A stretch of 64,000 bases of DNA from Candidatus Contendibacter sp. (lineage in GTDB: Bacteria; Pseudomonadota; Gammaproteobacteria; Competibacterales; Competibacteraceae), in assembly GCA_029624765.1 (NCBI GenBank), contig JARSSO010000007.1, positions 96,492 through 160,491 on the forward strand, in the 5' to 3' direction. Below are positions 1 to 7,587 of this stretch, piece by piece. Position 1 is the first letter of the stretch. Every line of letters begins with the position of its first letter. The translations under genes and the position numbers were made by a program. The notes beneath the pieces were generated by a model that worked only from the letters and a program-made list of their open reading frames with translations, was not told the origin of the DNA and did not search any database.

Positions 1-136
1 CGGTGCGACAGCATTGGGCGTTGAATCGGGACTTATCGCTTGGGATGGACTGGCGCCATTGGGAGGGAATCCACGAATTCGAGATTGGGCTGCGGGTGTA
101 TTTCTAGGCGCGGATCGGAACGGAAGGTGGAAGGAG

Positions 137-1798
137 TCATGCGGAAACCCGCGGGTTCTCGACCGGGGTGGCCTGAAATTCGCGGACGTACTGATCCAAA
201 CCGCCCAGCGTTCCGCAGACGAACAGAACGTCGTCCGGGCGCACCCGGAAGGCGTCGTCGAACTTGACGAACACGTTCCGATCCCGCTCCACCGCCACCA
301 CCGCCGCGCCGGTTCGCTCGCGCACCCGTGCGCGCCACGGATGCAGCCCCACCAACGCGCCGGCCGCCAGCCGGACGAACTTGATGCGCGGTTCGACCGC
401 GACCGCCTGCTCGCCAAGCAGATGATAGGCGAGAATTTCCCCGGCCATCTGCCCGACCGATAGCGCGAAATCCGCGCCGGCCTGATACAGCCGCGCCACG
501 TTCGGCGCCCGGTTGACTCGGACGATCAGAGGCACCTCGGGAGCATAGTCGCGGACCACCGCCGTGGCGAAAACACCTTCACTGTCGTTGCTCAACGCCA
601 GCACCACCGCGCTCGCCGCGCGCACGTTCGCCCGGTCCAGCGTGGCGTGCTCAAGCAGGTTGCCGACGATATCGACCCCTGGCGCAAGCTGTTGATCGAT
701 GACGACGGTCATTTCATGGGCGTCGCGCAGCATTTCCACCACCTTGCCGCCGACCGTGCCGTAACCGGCCACCACGATGGGGCCGGTGCGGCGAATCGGC
801 GCGGCCAGTTGCTCGACCTGGGCCAGATTAGCGTGCGCGCCGACCGCGACCAGAATCACACCCGGCTCGATGCGCGTATCGGTGCCCGTGGCGACAGCGA
901 AGTTTCCGCCCAGCCATTGCCCGATCACGGTCACGCCGTGGCGTTCGCGCAGCCGTAAATCGCCGAGTCGTTGCCCGGCCAGCGGACTGTCGAGGCGGAC
1001 CCGAAATTCGGCCAGGCCCACCTGCCCGCCGAGCAGATGCAAGCCTTCCGCCGGCGGACGGATGCGGGCGCTGGCGCGGGCCGCCAGCGCCGCGCCCAGG
1101 ACATGGGTCGGCGTGAATACCGCCGACGCGCCCACCTTCAACATTGGCGGCCGGTACAGGGGATTGTCGGCGAGCGAGTAAATTGGACCGTCGAAACCCG
1201 ATTCGCGGGCCATCAGGATGCAGATGGCGTTGGCGTGATCGTCGGCGTTGGTGACCACCGCTTGCGCCGATTTCACCCCCGCCAGCGCCGCCGGGTCTTC
1301 ATCGAGGCTGCCGAGCACCACGGGATAGCCGCGGTCGCGCAGGCCGCGAGCCAACATCATGTCCTCCTCAAGGATCACGAACGGGGAACCGATCCGGTGG
1401 AATTCCTCCAGCAGGGAATCGATCGCTGGACCGTAGCGGTAGAACAGCACCCGTCCGCTCATCGGCGGCAGGACGCGCGGCAACCGCGCCTCGAACCGTT
1501 CCTCAAAGTAGGGCAGCACGTAGATGGGGAAGACCAGAACGAGGAAAAACATGCCGACGAACTGGGTCAGGATGACAAACAGGATCATGAGCGGATGGTG
1601 CCAGGGCGCATAGGCGCCGTAACCGGTGGTGGTCAGCGTTTCGGAGGCCCATTCCAGACTTGCCCAGAACGTGGTCGGTTTGCCTTCCAGATAGGTGGAA
1701 CCGAGCATGTAAATGCCGCCAAAGATCAGAACCGCCGTCGGCATACTGACAAGCAGCGCGATCAAGCGCCAAGTCGAACGTTGAATTCCCTGGAGCAT
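137..1798 (-). CDS. Two-TM potassium channel with tandem TrkA (RCK) domains
   Basis: This 553-residue protein is probably a ligand-gated K+ channel of the inner membrane. Residues about 11-32 form one membrane segment. The selectivity filter reads TTTGYG at 56-61, and a second segment lies at about 70-95. A first TrkA-N-like NAD-binding domain begins near 113. A TrkA-C-like domain follows, then a second TrkA-N domain with GYGTVG near residue 345 and a terminal TrkA-C domain. Filter plus RCK architecture is the hallmark of Kch/MthK-type channels. It is divergent from the small gene at 1951, and a 10-bp dyad lies between them. The ion specificity and RCK ligand cannot be read from sequence alone. 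Confidence 0.88.
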   Translation of the reverse strand: MLQGIQRSTWRLIALLVSMPTAVLIFGGIYMLGSTYLEGKPTTFWASLEWASETLTTTGYGAYAPWHHPLMILFVILTQFVGMFFLVLVFPIYVLPYFEERFEARLPRVLPPMSGRVLFYRYGPAIDSLLEEFHRIGSPFVILEEDMMLARGLRDRGYPVVLGSLDEDPAALAGVKSAQAVVTNADDHANAICILMARESGFDGPIYSLADNPLYRPPMLKVGASAVFTPTHVLGAALAARASARIRPPAEGLHLLGGQVGLAEFRVRLDSPLAGQRLGDLRLRERHGVTVIGQWLGGNFAVATGTDTRIEPGVILVAVGAHANLAQVEQLAAPIRRTGPIVVAGYGTVGGKVVEMLRDAHEMTVVIDQQLAPGVDIVGNLLEHATLDRANVRAASAVVLALSNDSEGVFATAVVRDYAPEVPLIVRVNRAPNVARLYQAGADFALSVGQMAGEILAYHLLGEQAVAVEPRIKFVRLAAGALVGLHPWRARVRERTGAAVVAVERDRNVFVKFDDAFRVRPDDVLFVCGTLGGLDQYVREFQATPVENPRVSA

Positions 1799-1873
1799 GT
1801 TTTTTTATCCCTGGCGGGTAGCTGGCGAAACCGTTCTGACAAATAGGACGCATCGGCATTCGATGGCCGGGAG

Positions 1874-1896
1874 AATTTTGTGCACCGCACAAAATT
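1874..1896. promoter_or_regulatory. Perfect 10-bp inverted repeat in divergent promoter region
   Basis: AATTTTGTGC and GCACAAAATT flank the 3-bp spacer ACC, midway between the channel start (1798, minus) and the gene at 1951. The local AT-rich tract (TTATTATTTT) just downstream could supply a -10 region. Position and symmetry suggest an operator; the cognate regulator is unknown. Confidence 0.45.
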
Positions 1897-1950
1897 TTCT
1901 GTTATTATTTTACCGTTCGCTAGCGAGGGGGTCGACCCGCGAGAAAAGTC

Positions 1951-2409
1951 ATGTATATCGCCGATGATCCAACCCTGGCGCTGATTACCCGTTTTGTCGG
2001 GGACGTTCAGGATACGAATTTGTCCGACACGGAATTTCTGCTCCAGCAGATCGCGGCCATCGAACGATACGTGGCGCCGTTTCCCGACGAGGAACGGCAG
2101 GAGCGGGCGTTGGAATGGATCGCGGCGCATGCCCGGCATTACCGCCAGCAGTGGCAAAAACAGGCGGCGGTCGGGGCGCTGGCTCACGCGCGTTGTCCTG
2201 ATTGCCCGTTGGACGGTGACGACCGGGCCACACCGTGCGCGGTCCATAAACGGTGGTTGGATCTGTTGCGTCGCTACGCCGCCGCCGAGATTTCCTCGCA
2301 AGAATACGTTGAGGATTCCCTGAAACTCCTCGGTCGGTATAAGAACCAGTTGAAGGTAAGCCGAACTCGCCAGCGCCGAAGCGCTGCTTCGGTGCTTGAT
2401 CCCGGCTGA
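1951..2409 (+). CDS. Uncharacterised 152-residue protein with Cys/His cluster
   Basis: I do not recognise this family. The product is soluble, with no signal peptide or membrane segment. The N-terminal two thirds look helical. In the middle a cluster CPDCP, followed about a dozen residues later by a CAVH motif, could bind a metal. The ATG at 1951 is preceded by a GAGAAAAG purine stretch. The extreme C-terminus (RTRQRRSAASVLDPG) is basic and low in complexity, and may be a read-through tail. The gene converges on the broken threonine aldolase with about 25 bp between stops. Coding bias and a plausible start make it a likely real gene. Confidence 0.6.
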   Translation: MYIADDPTLALITRFVGDVQDTNLSDTEFLLQQIAAIERYVAPFPDEERQERALEWIAAHARHYRQQWQKQAAVGALAHARCPDCPLDGDDRATPCAVHKRWLDLLRRYAAAEISSQEYVEDSLKLLGRYKNQLKVSRTRQRRSAASVLDPG

Positions 2410-2434
2410 GCCGGTCAACCGCCGATTTTCGTCT

Positions 2435-3519
2435 TCACCGCGTCGCCCGCAGGGCGGCCTTGACGTCGGCGACGAACGCCCGCACGGTCGTTTCCTCGGT
2501 ATCCCAGGCGCACATCAGCCGCGCGCCGCCCACGCCGATGAAGGTATAGAACACCAGCCCCGCTGGCGCAGTGTCGTGATCGCCGCCTCCGGCAACCGCG
2601 CGAACACGGCGTTGGCCTGGCGCGGGAACATCAATTCCACTTCCGGCAAGGCGCGCAGTGCTTCTTCCAGCAGGGCGGCGCAATGGTTCGCGTGCGCGGC
2701 GTGGCGCAACCAGGCGCCGTCCTTCAACAACCCCAGCCATTGCGCCGCCAGGAACCGCATCTTGGATGCGAGTTGCCCGGCCTGCTTGCAGCGATAGGCG
2801 AATTCCTCGGCGGCGGCCAGATCGAAGAACAGCACTGCTTCACCCACCGCCAGGCCATTCTTGGACCCCCCGAAACAGAGTACGTCGATCCCGCATTCCA
2901 CGGTCAGGGCGCGGGGCGGCAGATCGAGCGCGGCCACCGCGTTGGCGAAGCGGGCGCCGTCCAGGTGCAGCTTCAGATCGTGCTGGCGCGCGACTTGGCG
3001 GATGCTCTGCAATTCGGCGGGGGTGTAGACCGTGCCCAGCTCGGTGGCCTGGGTCAGGCTGATGACTCGGGGTTTGGGATAGTGGATGTCGCCGCGCCGG
3101 GTGACGATTTCTTCCACGCTGGCCGGATCGAGCTTGCCATTATGCCCGTCGGCCAGCAGCAGCTTGGCGCCGTGCGAGAAGAACTCCGGAGCGCCGCACT
3201 CGTCGGTTTCGACGTGGGCATGGCGGTGGCAGATGATGCTGTGATAGGACTGGCACAGGCTGGCCAGCGCCAGGGCGTTCGCCGCCGTGCCGTTGAAAAC
3301 GAAGAACACCTCGCAGGGCGTCTCGAACAAGGCGCGGAACTGGTCGCAGGCCTCGGCGGTCCAGCGGTCCTGGCCGTAGGAGGGGGCATGGCCCTGGTTG
3401 GCCTGTTCCAGCGCCGCCAGGGCTTCCGGGCACAGGCCGGCGTAATTGTCGCTGGCCAGTTGCTGTCGCATTGGCCGGTCATGGGGGGGCATTGCGGGAT
3501 CTCTCTTGGGGGTCATCAA
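2435..3519 (-). pseudogene. ltaE: Low-specificity L-threonine aldolase, frameshifted near the 3' end
   Basis: The product would be a PLP enzyme that cleaves L-threonine or L-allo-threonine to glycine and acetaldehyde. The N-terminal frame (3519 to 2515) has the family's QLASDNYAG start, HLDGARFANA and a GGSKNGL motif containing the PLP lysine. Near plus-strand 2551-2556 the frame breaks after RQRGW. The expected C-terminus, FYTFIGVGGARLMCAWDT through a stop at 2435, continues in another frame. This is consistent with loss of one base. Start is uncertain: the first ATGs at 3519/3516 precede the family's usual N-terminus by about 16 codons, and MPPHDRPM or MRQQ are alternatives. A sequencing error would restore a normal gene of about 350 codons. 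Confidence 0.82.
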
Positions 3520-3551
3520 GTTGCCACCCTGGCAACCGCGTTCGCGTCTTT

Positions 3552-4154
3552 TCAGGTCGCAGTCATGACATCGAACCGGCGCGGCTGAAAATCGTCGGGG
3601 ACTTGCAATTCGAACAGGTCGTCGTGAATGTAGGCAAGGTACAGCCCCTGCGCCAGTACTTGCGGAATCAAGGCGTCGGGGATGTCCACCGCGGCCAGAA
3701 TCCCGTACAACGCCTTGCTCCGATGTTCGGGGAACCAGTCCGGGAACCGTTTCAGGATGTTCAGCAACTGCTCGATGTCCTTCTCCCGCAGGTGGCTTTT
3801 GACTTCCACGACATAGGCGGCGTTGACGGTCCCGTTGGCATAGGCCAGCACGTCGATTTCCAGGTGTTGCCCTTCGCGGGACAACCGCACGCTGGGGCTG
3901 ATCGTATCGACGCCAAAGCGCTGCCGGAGAATCTTTTGCATCGAGGGTAGAGCCAGACCTTCGGTGAAACTGCCAAACTTGTTCCCCAAGCCACCGATTT
4001 GCTGACCCAGTGCCTTGATCATGCGGTCGGTTTCCTGGAACTTGCGGTCGGTTTCCTGGAACTTGCGGTCGGTTTCCCGAGACTGCTCTCGCAGCAGGCG
4101 GTCGGTTTCCTGGAACAATGCCCAGATGTCGTCAAGTGAGGCCGTTGTATTCAT
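3552..4154 (-). CDS. Coiled-coil PD-(D/E)XK nuclease-like protein (DUF3782-like)
   Basis: This 200-residue soluble protein begins with a repeated heptad, ETDRKFQ and variants, at about residues 16-45, predicted to form a coiled coil. The C-terminal two thirds carry EIDVLAYANG followed by VVEVKSH. That pattern (D, then ExK on adjacent strands) matches the core of PD-(D/E)XK nucleases, as in DUF3782-type proteins common in cyanobacteria and sulfur-oxidising gammaproteobacteria. Whether it cuts DNA is unknown. It is divergent from the winged-helix/ATPase pair at 4407-6712. The repeated codons are nearly identical in DNA, which suggests recent repeat expansion. Confidence 0.65.
   Translation of the reverse strand: MNTTASLDDIWALFQETDRLLREQSRETDRKFQETDRKFQETDRMIKALGQQIGGLGNKFGSFTEGLALPSMQKILRQRFGVDTISPSVRLSREGQHLEIDVLAYANGTVNAAYVVEVKSHLREKDIEQLLNILKRFPDWFPEHRSKALYGILAAVDIPDALIPQVLAQGLYLAYIHDDLFELQVPDDFQPRRFDVMTAT
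4023..4115. repeat. Tandem 21-bp repeats inside the coiled-coil gene
   Basis: The 13-mer GCGGTCGGTTTCC occurs at about 4023, 4044, 4065 and 4098. The first three are spaced by exactly 21 bp and the fourth by 33 bp. The units encode the ETDRKFQ heptads on the minus strand. Copy number is in-frame and could vary between strains. Confidence 0.85.
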
Positions 4155-4254
4155 GAGGGCGGGTTTCCAATGTAGCCATGTTACGGGACATTATATGCCG
4201 CTGGTTCCATCTCCCACGAATGCCATCATCCGCGTCATTTTAGCATCCGGTCTT

Positions 4255-4337
4255 TCAGATATCTTTTTTTTCGTATAGCAGGCTTGCGGCCTGGGGTTTT
4301 TGTATGCTATAAATCAGATATCTCTTTTAGTGTATAG
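4255..4337. promoter_or_regulatory. Two 24-bp direct repeats in the divergent promoter region
   Basis: TCAGATATCT followed by 9 T/C-rich bases and TATAG occurs at 4255-4278 and again at 4314-4337, 59 bp apart. AGATATCT is itself palindromic. The pair lies in a notably AT-rich stretch between the coiled-coil gene (start 4154, minus) and the small gene/ATPase operon (4407). The arrangement suggests paired operator or promoter elements. The small winged-helix-like protein encoded next is a candidate binder, by inference only. Confidence 0.5.
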
Positions 4338-4406
4338 AAATAAAGTCATGCCGCTCGTTCTTCACTATGGAACGGCGAGATCGACAAGAACGGTCAAAGA
4401 AAGCTG

Positions 4407-4628
4407 GTGGTTCCGGTCCTGAAACGGATCATGGACGCGGCGGACGGAATCCGACTGGATGACCTCGAACTGGCCGAAGGCTACTCGCGCATCGATCTAG
4501 CGGAGTTTCTGGACATGCTGGTCGAAGATGGCTTCATCCATTTCACCGAGGACGCCGACGCGAACCGGACCTGGGTGCCGGCGTCGCGACTGGCCCGGTT
4601 GTGGTGGAAACGGTCGCGGCTGGCCTGA
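4407..4628 (+). CDS. Small winged-helix-like protein upstream of AAA ATPase
   Basis: This acidic 73-residue product reads like a single winged-helix domain: helix, LAEFLDMLVEDGFIHF as a recognition-like helix and wing strand, then a short basic tail ending WWKRSRLA. No family is recognised. The first standard start is GTG at 4407. However, the same frame stays open back to a stop at 4341 and reads plausibly (LWNGEIDKNGQRKLVV) without any ATG, GTG or TTG. The true start may therefore be atypical (a CTG at 4404) or a frameshift may separate it from the ATG at 4348. Its stop overlaps the ATPase ATG (TGATG), which implies translational coupling. Confidence 0.55.
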   Translation: MVPVLKRIMDAADGIRLDDLELAEGYSRIDLAEFLDMLVEDGFIHFTEDADANRTWVPASRLARLWWKRSRLA

Positions 4629-6712
4629 TGAACGTGCCCGCCGCTCCGCTCGTCCAGACTTTCTTGACCCATCGGATGACCGACGAGACCATCCGCACGC
4701 TCGCCACCGGCCGCGAGCAGGAAATTGGACGAATCATGGACGCCGTTCGGCGTAGCCTCGGGGCCGCGCCCGGCGCATTGCAGCACGTCGCGATTTACGG
4801 CCCACGCGGATTCGGTAAATCCTTCGTGGCCCGCTTGGCGCAGATCGAGACCGCCGATCTCGTCGCCGCGCGGGGCGTGCCCATCCCCTTCGTGCTGTTG
4901 CCGGAAGAGCAGCATAACCTGACGCGCAATCCGCACGCGCTTCCGGCCTATATCGCCCACAAGGTCGCCGACCTGCGCACCGGCGAGGATCGAAGCTGGG
5001 CGGGGGCGATGTTCCAATGGCCCGATCCCGAGAAAGAGGCTCGCCAGTGGGACGAGGCCGTGGATCAGCTCGAACGCGAACTCGATCTGTCCTTGCCGGC
5101 GGGCCGGGGCATGGCCGTGGTGGTGATCGAGAACTTCGATGTTCTTCTCGCCAGCGTCTTCAAGGAGGATGTCGCCGAGCAGCGTTTGCGCAAGTGGCTG
5201 GATCGTCCGCGCAACCGGATCATGTTGATCGCCACGGCGACCGGCTCGGTGGACATGGACTACGAACGCCCCTTGTTCCAAGCCTTTCAGTCGATCCGCC
5301 TGGAACCCTGGTCGCAAGATACCTGCATCCTCTATTTCAACCGCCGTCGCGAGGCGGAGGCATTGGCGCCGCTGGATGCGGCGGCGGAAGCCAAGGCGCG
5401 GGCCGTGGCCGATTTCATCGGTGGCAACCCGCGTCTGGCGCAACTGCTGGCCGACGTGCTGGAAACGCAGGATGCGCTGTCGGTCGCCGCCACCATGAAC
5501 GCGCTGGCCGATAAGCTCGCGGACTATTACCGGCGCCGCATCGACGATCTGCCCGCCCTGGCCCAGGGCCTGTTCGATGCGCTGATCCGAGGCGGCGAAC
5601 CCGCGTCGCAGACCGAGCTGGCCCAGCGCGTCGACGCGGGAGGGCAAAGCACCATCGCCCGGGTGATGCAGGACTTGCAACGCGCCGACATTATCCGGGG
5701 GTTGCCGGCATTGGACGGCCGCGAGACGCTCTACCGCGTTACCGACCGGGTGTTCGCGCATTTCTACCGCCTGCGCCAGGGCCAGCAGCTCGCGCTGCAA
5801 ACGCCGCTCGCCACCATTCTCGACTTCTTGCGCGCCTTCTACTCGCGCGACGAACAACGGGCGCAAGCAATGCGGCACCTGAACGCGGGTCGGCCCGCCG
5901 AGGCGCGGCTGTTCGCCGAGTTGGCGGGGGATGTCGGCGAACAGGTCGAAGCCCTGTGCCTTGCCGCCTGGTCGCTCAGCGAGTTGGGACGGCACGAGGA
6001 GGCTCTAGCCACCGCCTTGGAGTCTTTCGCGCTCGCTCGATCCGTATCGGATATCTTTAATATCCGACTCGGAGCAACCGGAGCGATCAGGGCTGCCGCG
6101 CATGTACCCTCGCCCGAGGCCATCGACGCCTTTGCCATCTGGGTGGCGGAGGATGAAAAAACGCCGCAAGACGAAAAGGAACCCGATTGGAGACGATGGC
6201 TTAAAGAACTTTTTGCGGCCGCCACCCGAGCGCGTGCTTGGGAAACCTTGGACAAGCTGCTCGAAACTTATTCGGATCGCTTGCCCAGCGGATACTTCTT
6301 CTGGCCCGCCGTTGGTGCGGCTATCGCTCGCACGGCGGCGGCGGAAGATCGGGCGGCGGGCTTCGAAGCCGCCCGAGGTGTCTTGCCGCGCGTGGTTCGC
6401 CTCTATGGCCTGCTCAAAAATCCCGACCTTTCTCCAAGTTCCGCGCTTTCCGACATTGTGTCCGCGTTTGCGCGAGATTGCCGGAACTCCGGTCTGATCC
6501 GCGATGTGGCGGGATTGTTGTCCCCGGAATTGGACCCCAAAGCACCCCAGCAAGCGTCCTTGCTACGTGCGCTCGCGCAAGTGGACGAAGCGAGTAAGCC
6601 GGAAGCGGTGCTGGTGCGGATGGACCCGGACATCGCGCTCTGGGTGCGGCGCATCCGCGACCTTCCGGAACCGGACGAAGCGCCACGGCGCCGCCGGACC
6701 CGGAACGGGTGA
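4628..6712 (+). CDS. AAA/STAND-like P-loop ATPase with wHTH and helical-repeat C-terminus
   Basis: This protein of about 694 residues has a Walker A motif GPRGFGKS at 58-65 and a hydrophobic Walker B strand ending VVVIENFD near residue 180. A winged-helix-like segment follows (SQTELAQRVDAGGQS...VMQDLQRADIIRGL), then a long alpha-helical C-terminus of TPR-like character. This order resembles AAA_16/STAND ATPases. Start: GTG at 4601 is possible, but ATG 4628 overlaps the upstream stop and gives a cleaner N-terminus. The acidic Walker B lacks the usual DE pair (ENFD), so hydrolysis may be altered. With its small partner and the divergent nuclease-like gene it could form a signalling or defence module; the role is unknown. 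Confidence 0.72.
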   Translation: MNVPAAPLVQTFLTHRMTDETIRTLATGREQEIGRIMDAVRRSLGAAPGALQHVAIYGPRGFGKSFVARLAQIETADLVAARGVPIPFVLLPEEQHNLTRNPHALPAYIAHKVADLRTGEDRSWAGAMFQWPDPEKEARQWDEAVDQLERELDLSLPAGRGMAVVVIENFDVLLASVFKEDVAEQRLRKWLDRPRNRIMLIATATGSVDMDYERPLFQAFQSIRLEPWSQDTCILYFNRRREAEALAPLDAAAEAKARAVADFIGGNPRLAQLLADVLETQDALSVAATMNALADKLADYYRRRIDDLPALAQGLFDALIRGGEPASQTELAQRVDAGGQSTIARVMQDLQRADIIRGLPALDGRETLYRVTDRVFAHFYRLRQGQQLALQTPLATILDFLRAFYSRDEQRAQAMRHLNAGRPAEARLFAELAGDVGEQVEALCLAAWSLSELGRHEEALATALESFALARSVSDIFNIRLGATGAIRAAAHVPSPEAIDAFAIWVAEDEKTPQDEKEPDWRRWLKELFAAATRARAWETLDKLLETYSDRLPSGYFFWPAVGAAIARTAAAEDRAAGFEAARGVLPRVVRLYGLLKNPDLSPSSALSDIVSAFARDCRNSGLIRDVAGLLSPELDPKAPQQASLLRALAQVDEASKPEAVLVRMDPDIALWVRRIRDLPEPDEAPRRRRTRNG

Positions 6713-6737
6713 CGACGCGGCAATCTGAACCGCCTCC

Positions 6738-7538
6738 TCACCGGGCCAGAAAAGGTTCCAACGCCGTCATGGACGCTTGCCAAAGTGCCTCGGCCAGCCG
6801 CGTATCACGGGCGATGGCCATAGGTCGGGCCGGCCGGCTGTCGACGAAATACTGGCCGGTCACGGCGCGAACGGCGTCCGCCGTCGCCAGATAGACCGAA
6901 GTTCGCGCGCCATCGGCGACGGACGCGCCGTCCCGGTCAAACCCGCTGCGCAGCAGTTTGGTGTCGATCACCCCTGGATGCAGGCAATTGGCGGTCGCCG
7001 CCGGGCCGGCCAGCCGTCGGGCCAGCGCCTGGGTGAACAGGATATTCGCCAGCTTCGAGGTGGCGTAGGCGACGTAGCCGTCAAACCGGCGGGCGAAGGT
7101 CAGATCGTTCAGGTCCAGCCGGGCGCCCTGATGGGCGACCGAGCTGACCGTGACGATTCGGCCCTGGGGACTGGCCTGGATCGTTTCCAACAGCGCCTGG
7201 GTCAGCAGAAAGGGCGCGAAGTGATTGACCGCCAGAGTCATCTCGAATCCGTCCACAGTCAGGCGGCGCTGGTGTTCGTACACTCCGGCGTTGTGGATCA
7301 GGACATCGAGCGTTGGGGCCTGCTGGCGGACCTGTGCGGCCAGCGCCAGCACCTGGCGCATCTCGGCCAGATCGCCCCAGACCGGCACGGCGGCCGACGC
7401 ATCGAGGGTCTGAATCGTCTGTTGCGCGCGTTCCAGGGTACGCCCGTGCAGCAATACTTGATGACCGAGCGCCAGCAATTGCCGCGCGGTTTCCCGACCG
7501 ATGCCGTCGGTCGCGCCGGTGATGAGGATGGTTTTCAT
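6738..7538 (-). CDS. Short-chain dehydrogenase/reductase (retinol-dehydrogenase-like)
   Basis: This 266-residue classical SDR is an NAD(P)-dependent oxidoreductase of the cytosol. The cofactor motif is TGATDGIG at 7-14. NAG lies at 83-85, the catalytic serine region VSS at 131-133, and YATSK places the catalytic Tyr at 158 and Lys at 162. The overall layout resembles the retinol dehydrogenase/WW-oxidoreductase subgroup, but bacterial members act on varied carbonyls and no substrate can be assigned. The gene stands alone, converging on the ATPase gene with about 25 bp between stops and lying downstream of the SNF2 gene on the same strand (49-bp gap). Confidence 0.85.
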   Translation of the reverse strand: MKTILITGATDGIGRETARQLLALGHQVLLHGRTLERAQQTIQTLDASAAVPVWGDLAEMRQVLALAAQVRQQAPTLDVLIHNAGVYEHQRRLTVDGFEMTLAVNHFAPFLLTQALLETIQASPQGRIVTVSSVAHQGARLDLNDLTFARRFDGYVAYATSKLANILFTQALARRLAGPAATANCLHPGVIDTKLLRSGFDRDGASVADGARTSVYLATADAVRAVTGQYFVDSRPARPMAIARDTRLAEALWQASMTALEPFLAR

Positions 7539-7587
7539 GGTGGTGTCGCCCGCTCGTTCGTTCGCGAAAAGGGAAAAAAGCTCCCGC

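Noticed and set aside
1..136. Short open frames at the left edge
   Set aside because: They overlap the end of the K+ channel gene or lack any recognisable motif; nothing can be supported in this stretch.
4481..5995. 504-codon minus-strand frame over the AAA ATPase
   Set aside because: Antisense to a gene with a Walker A motif and a coupled start; no domain of its own.
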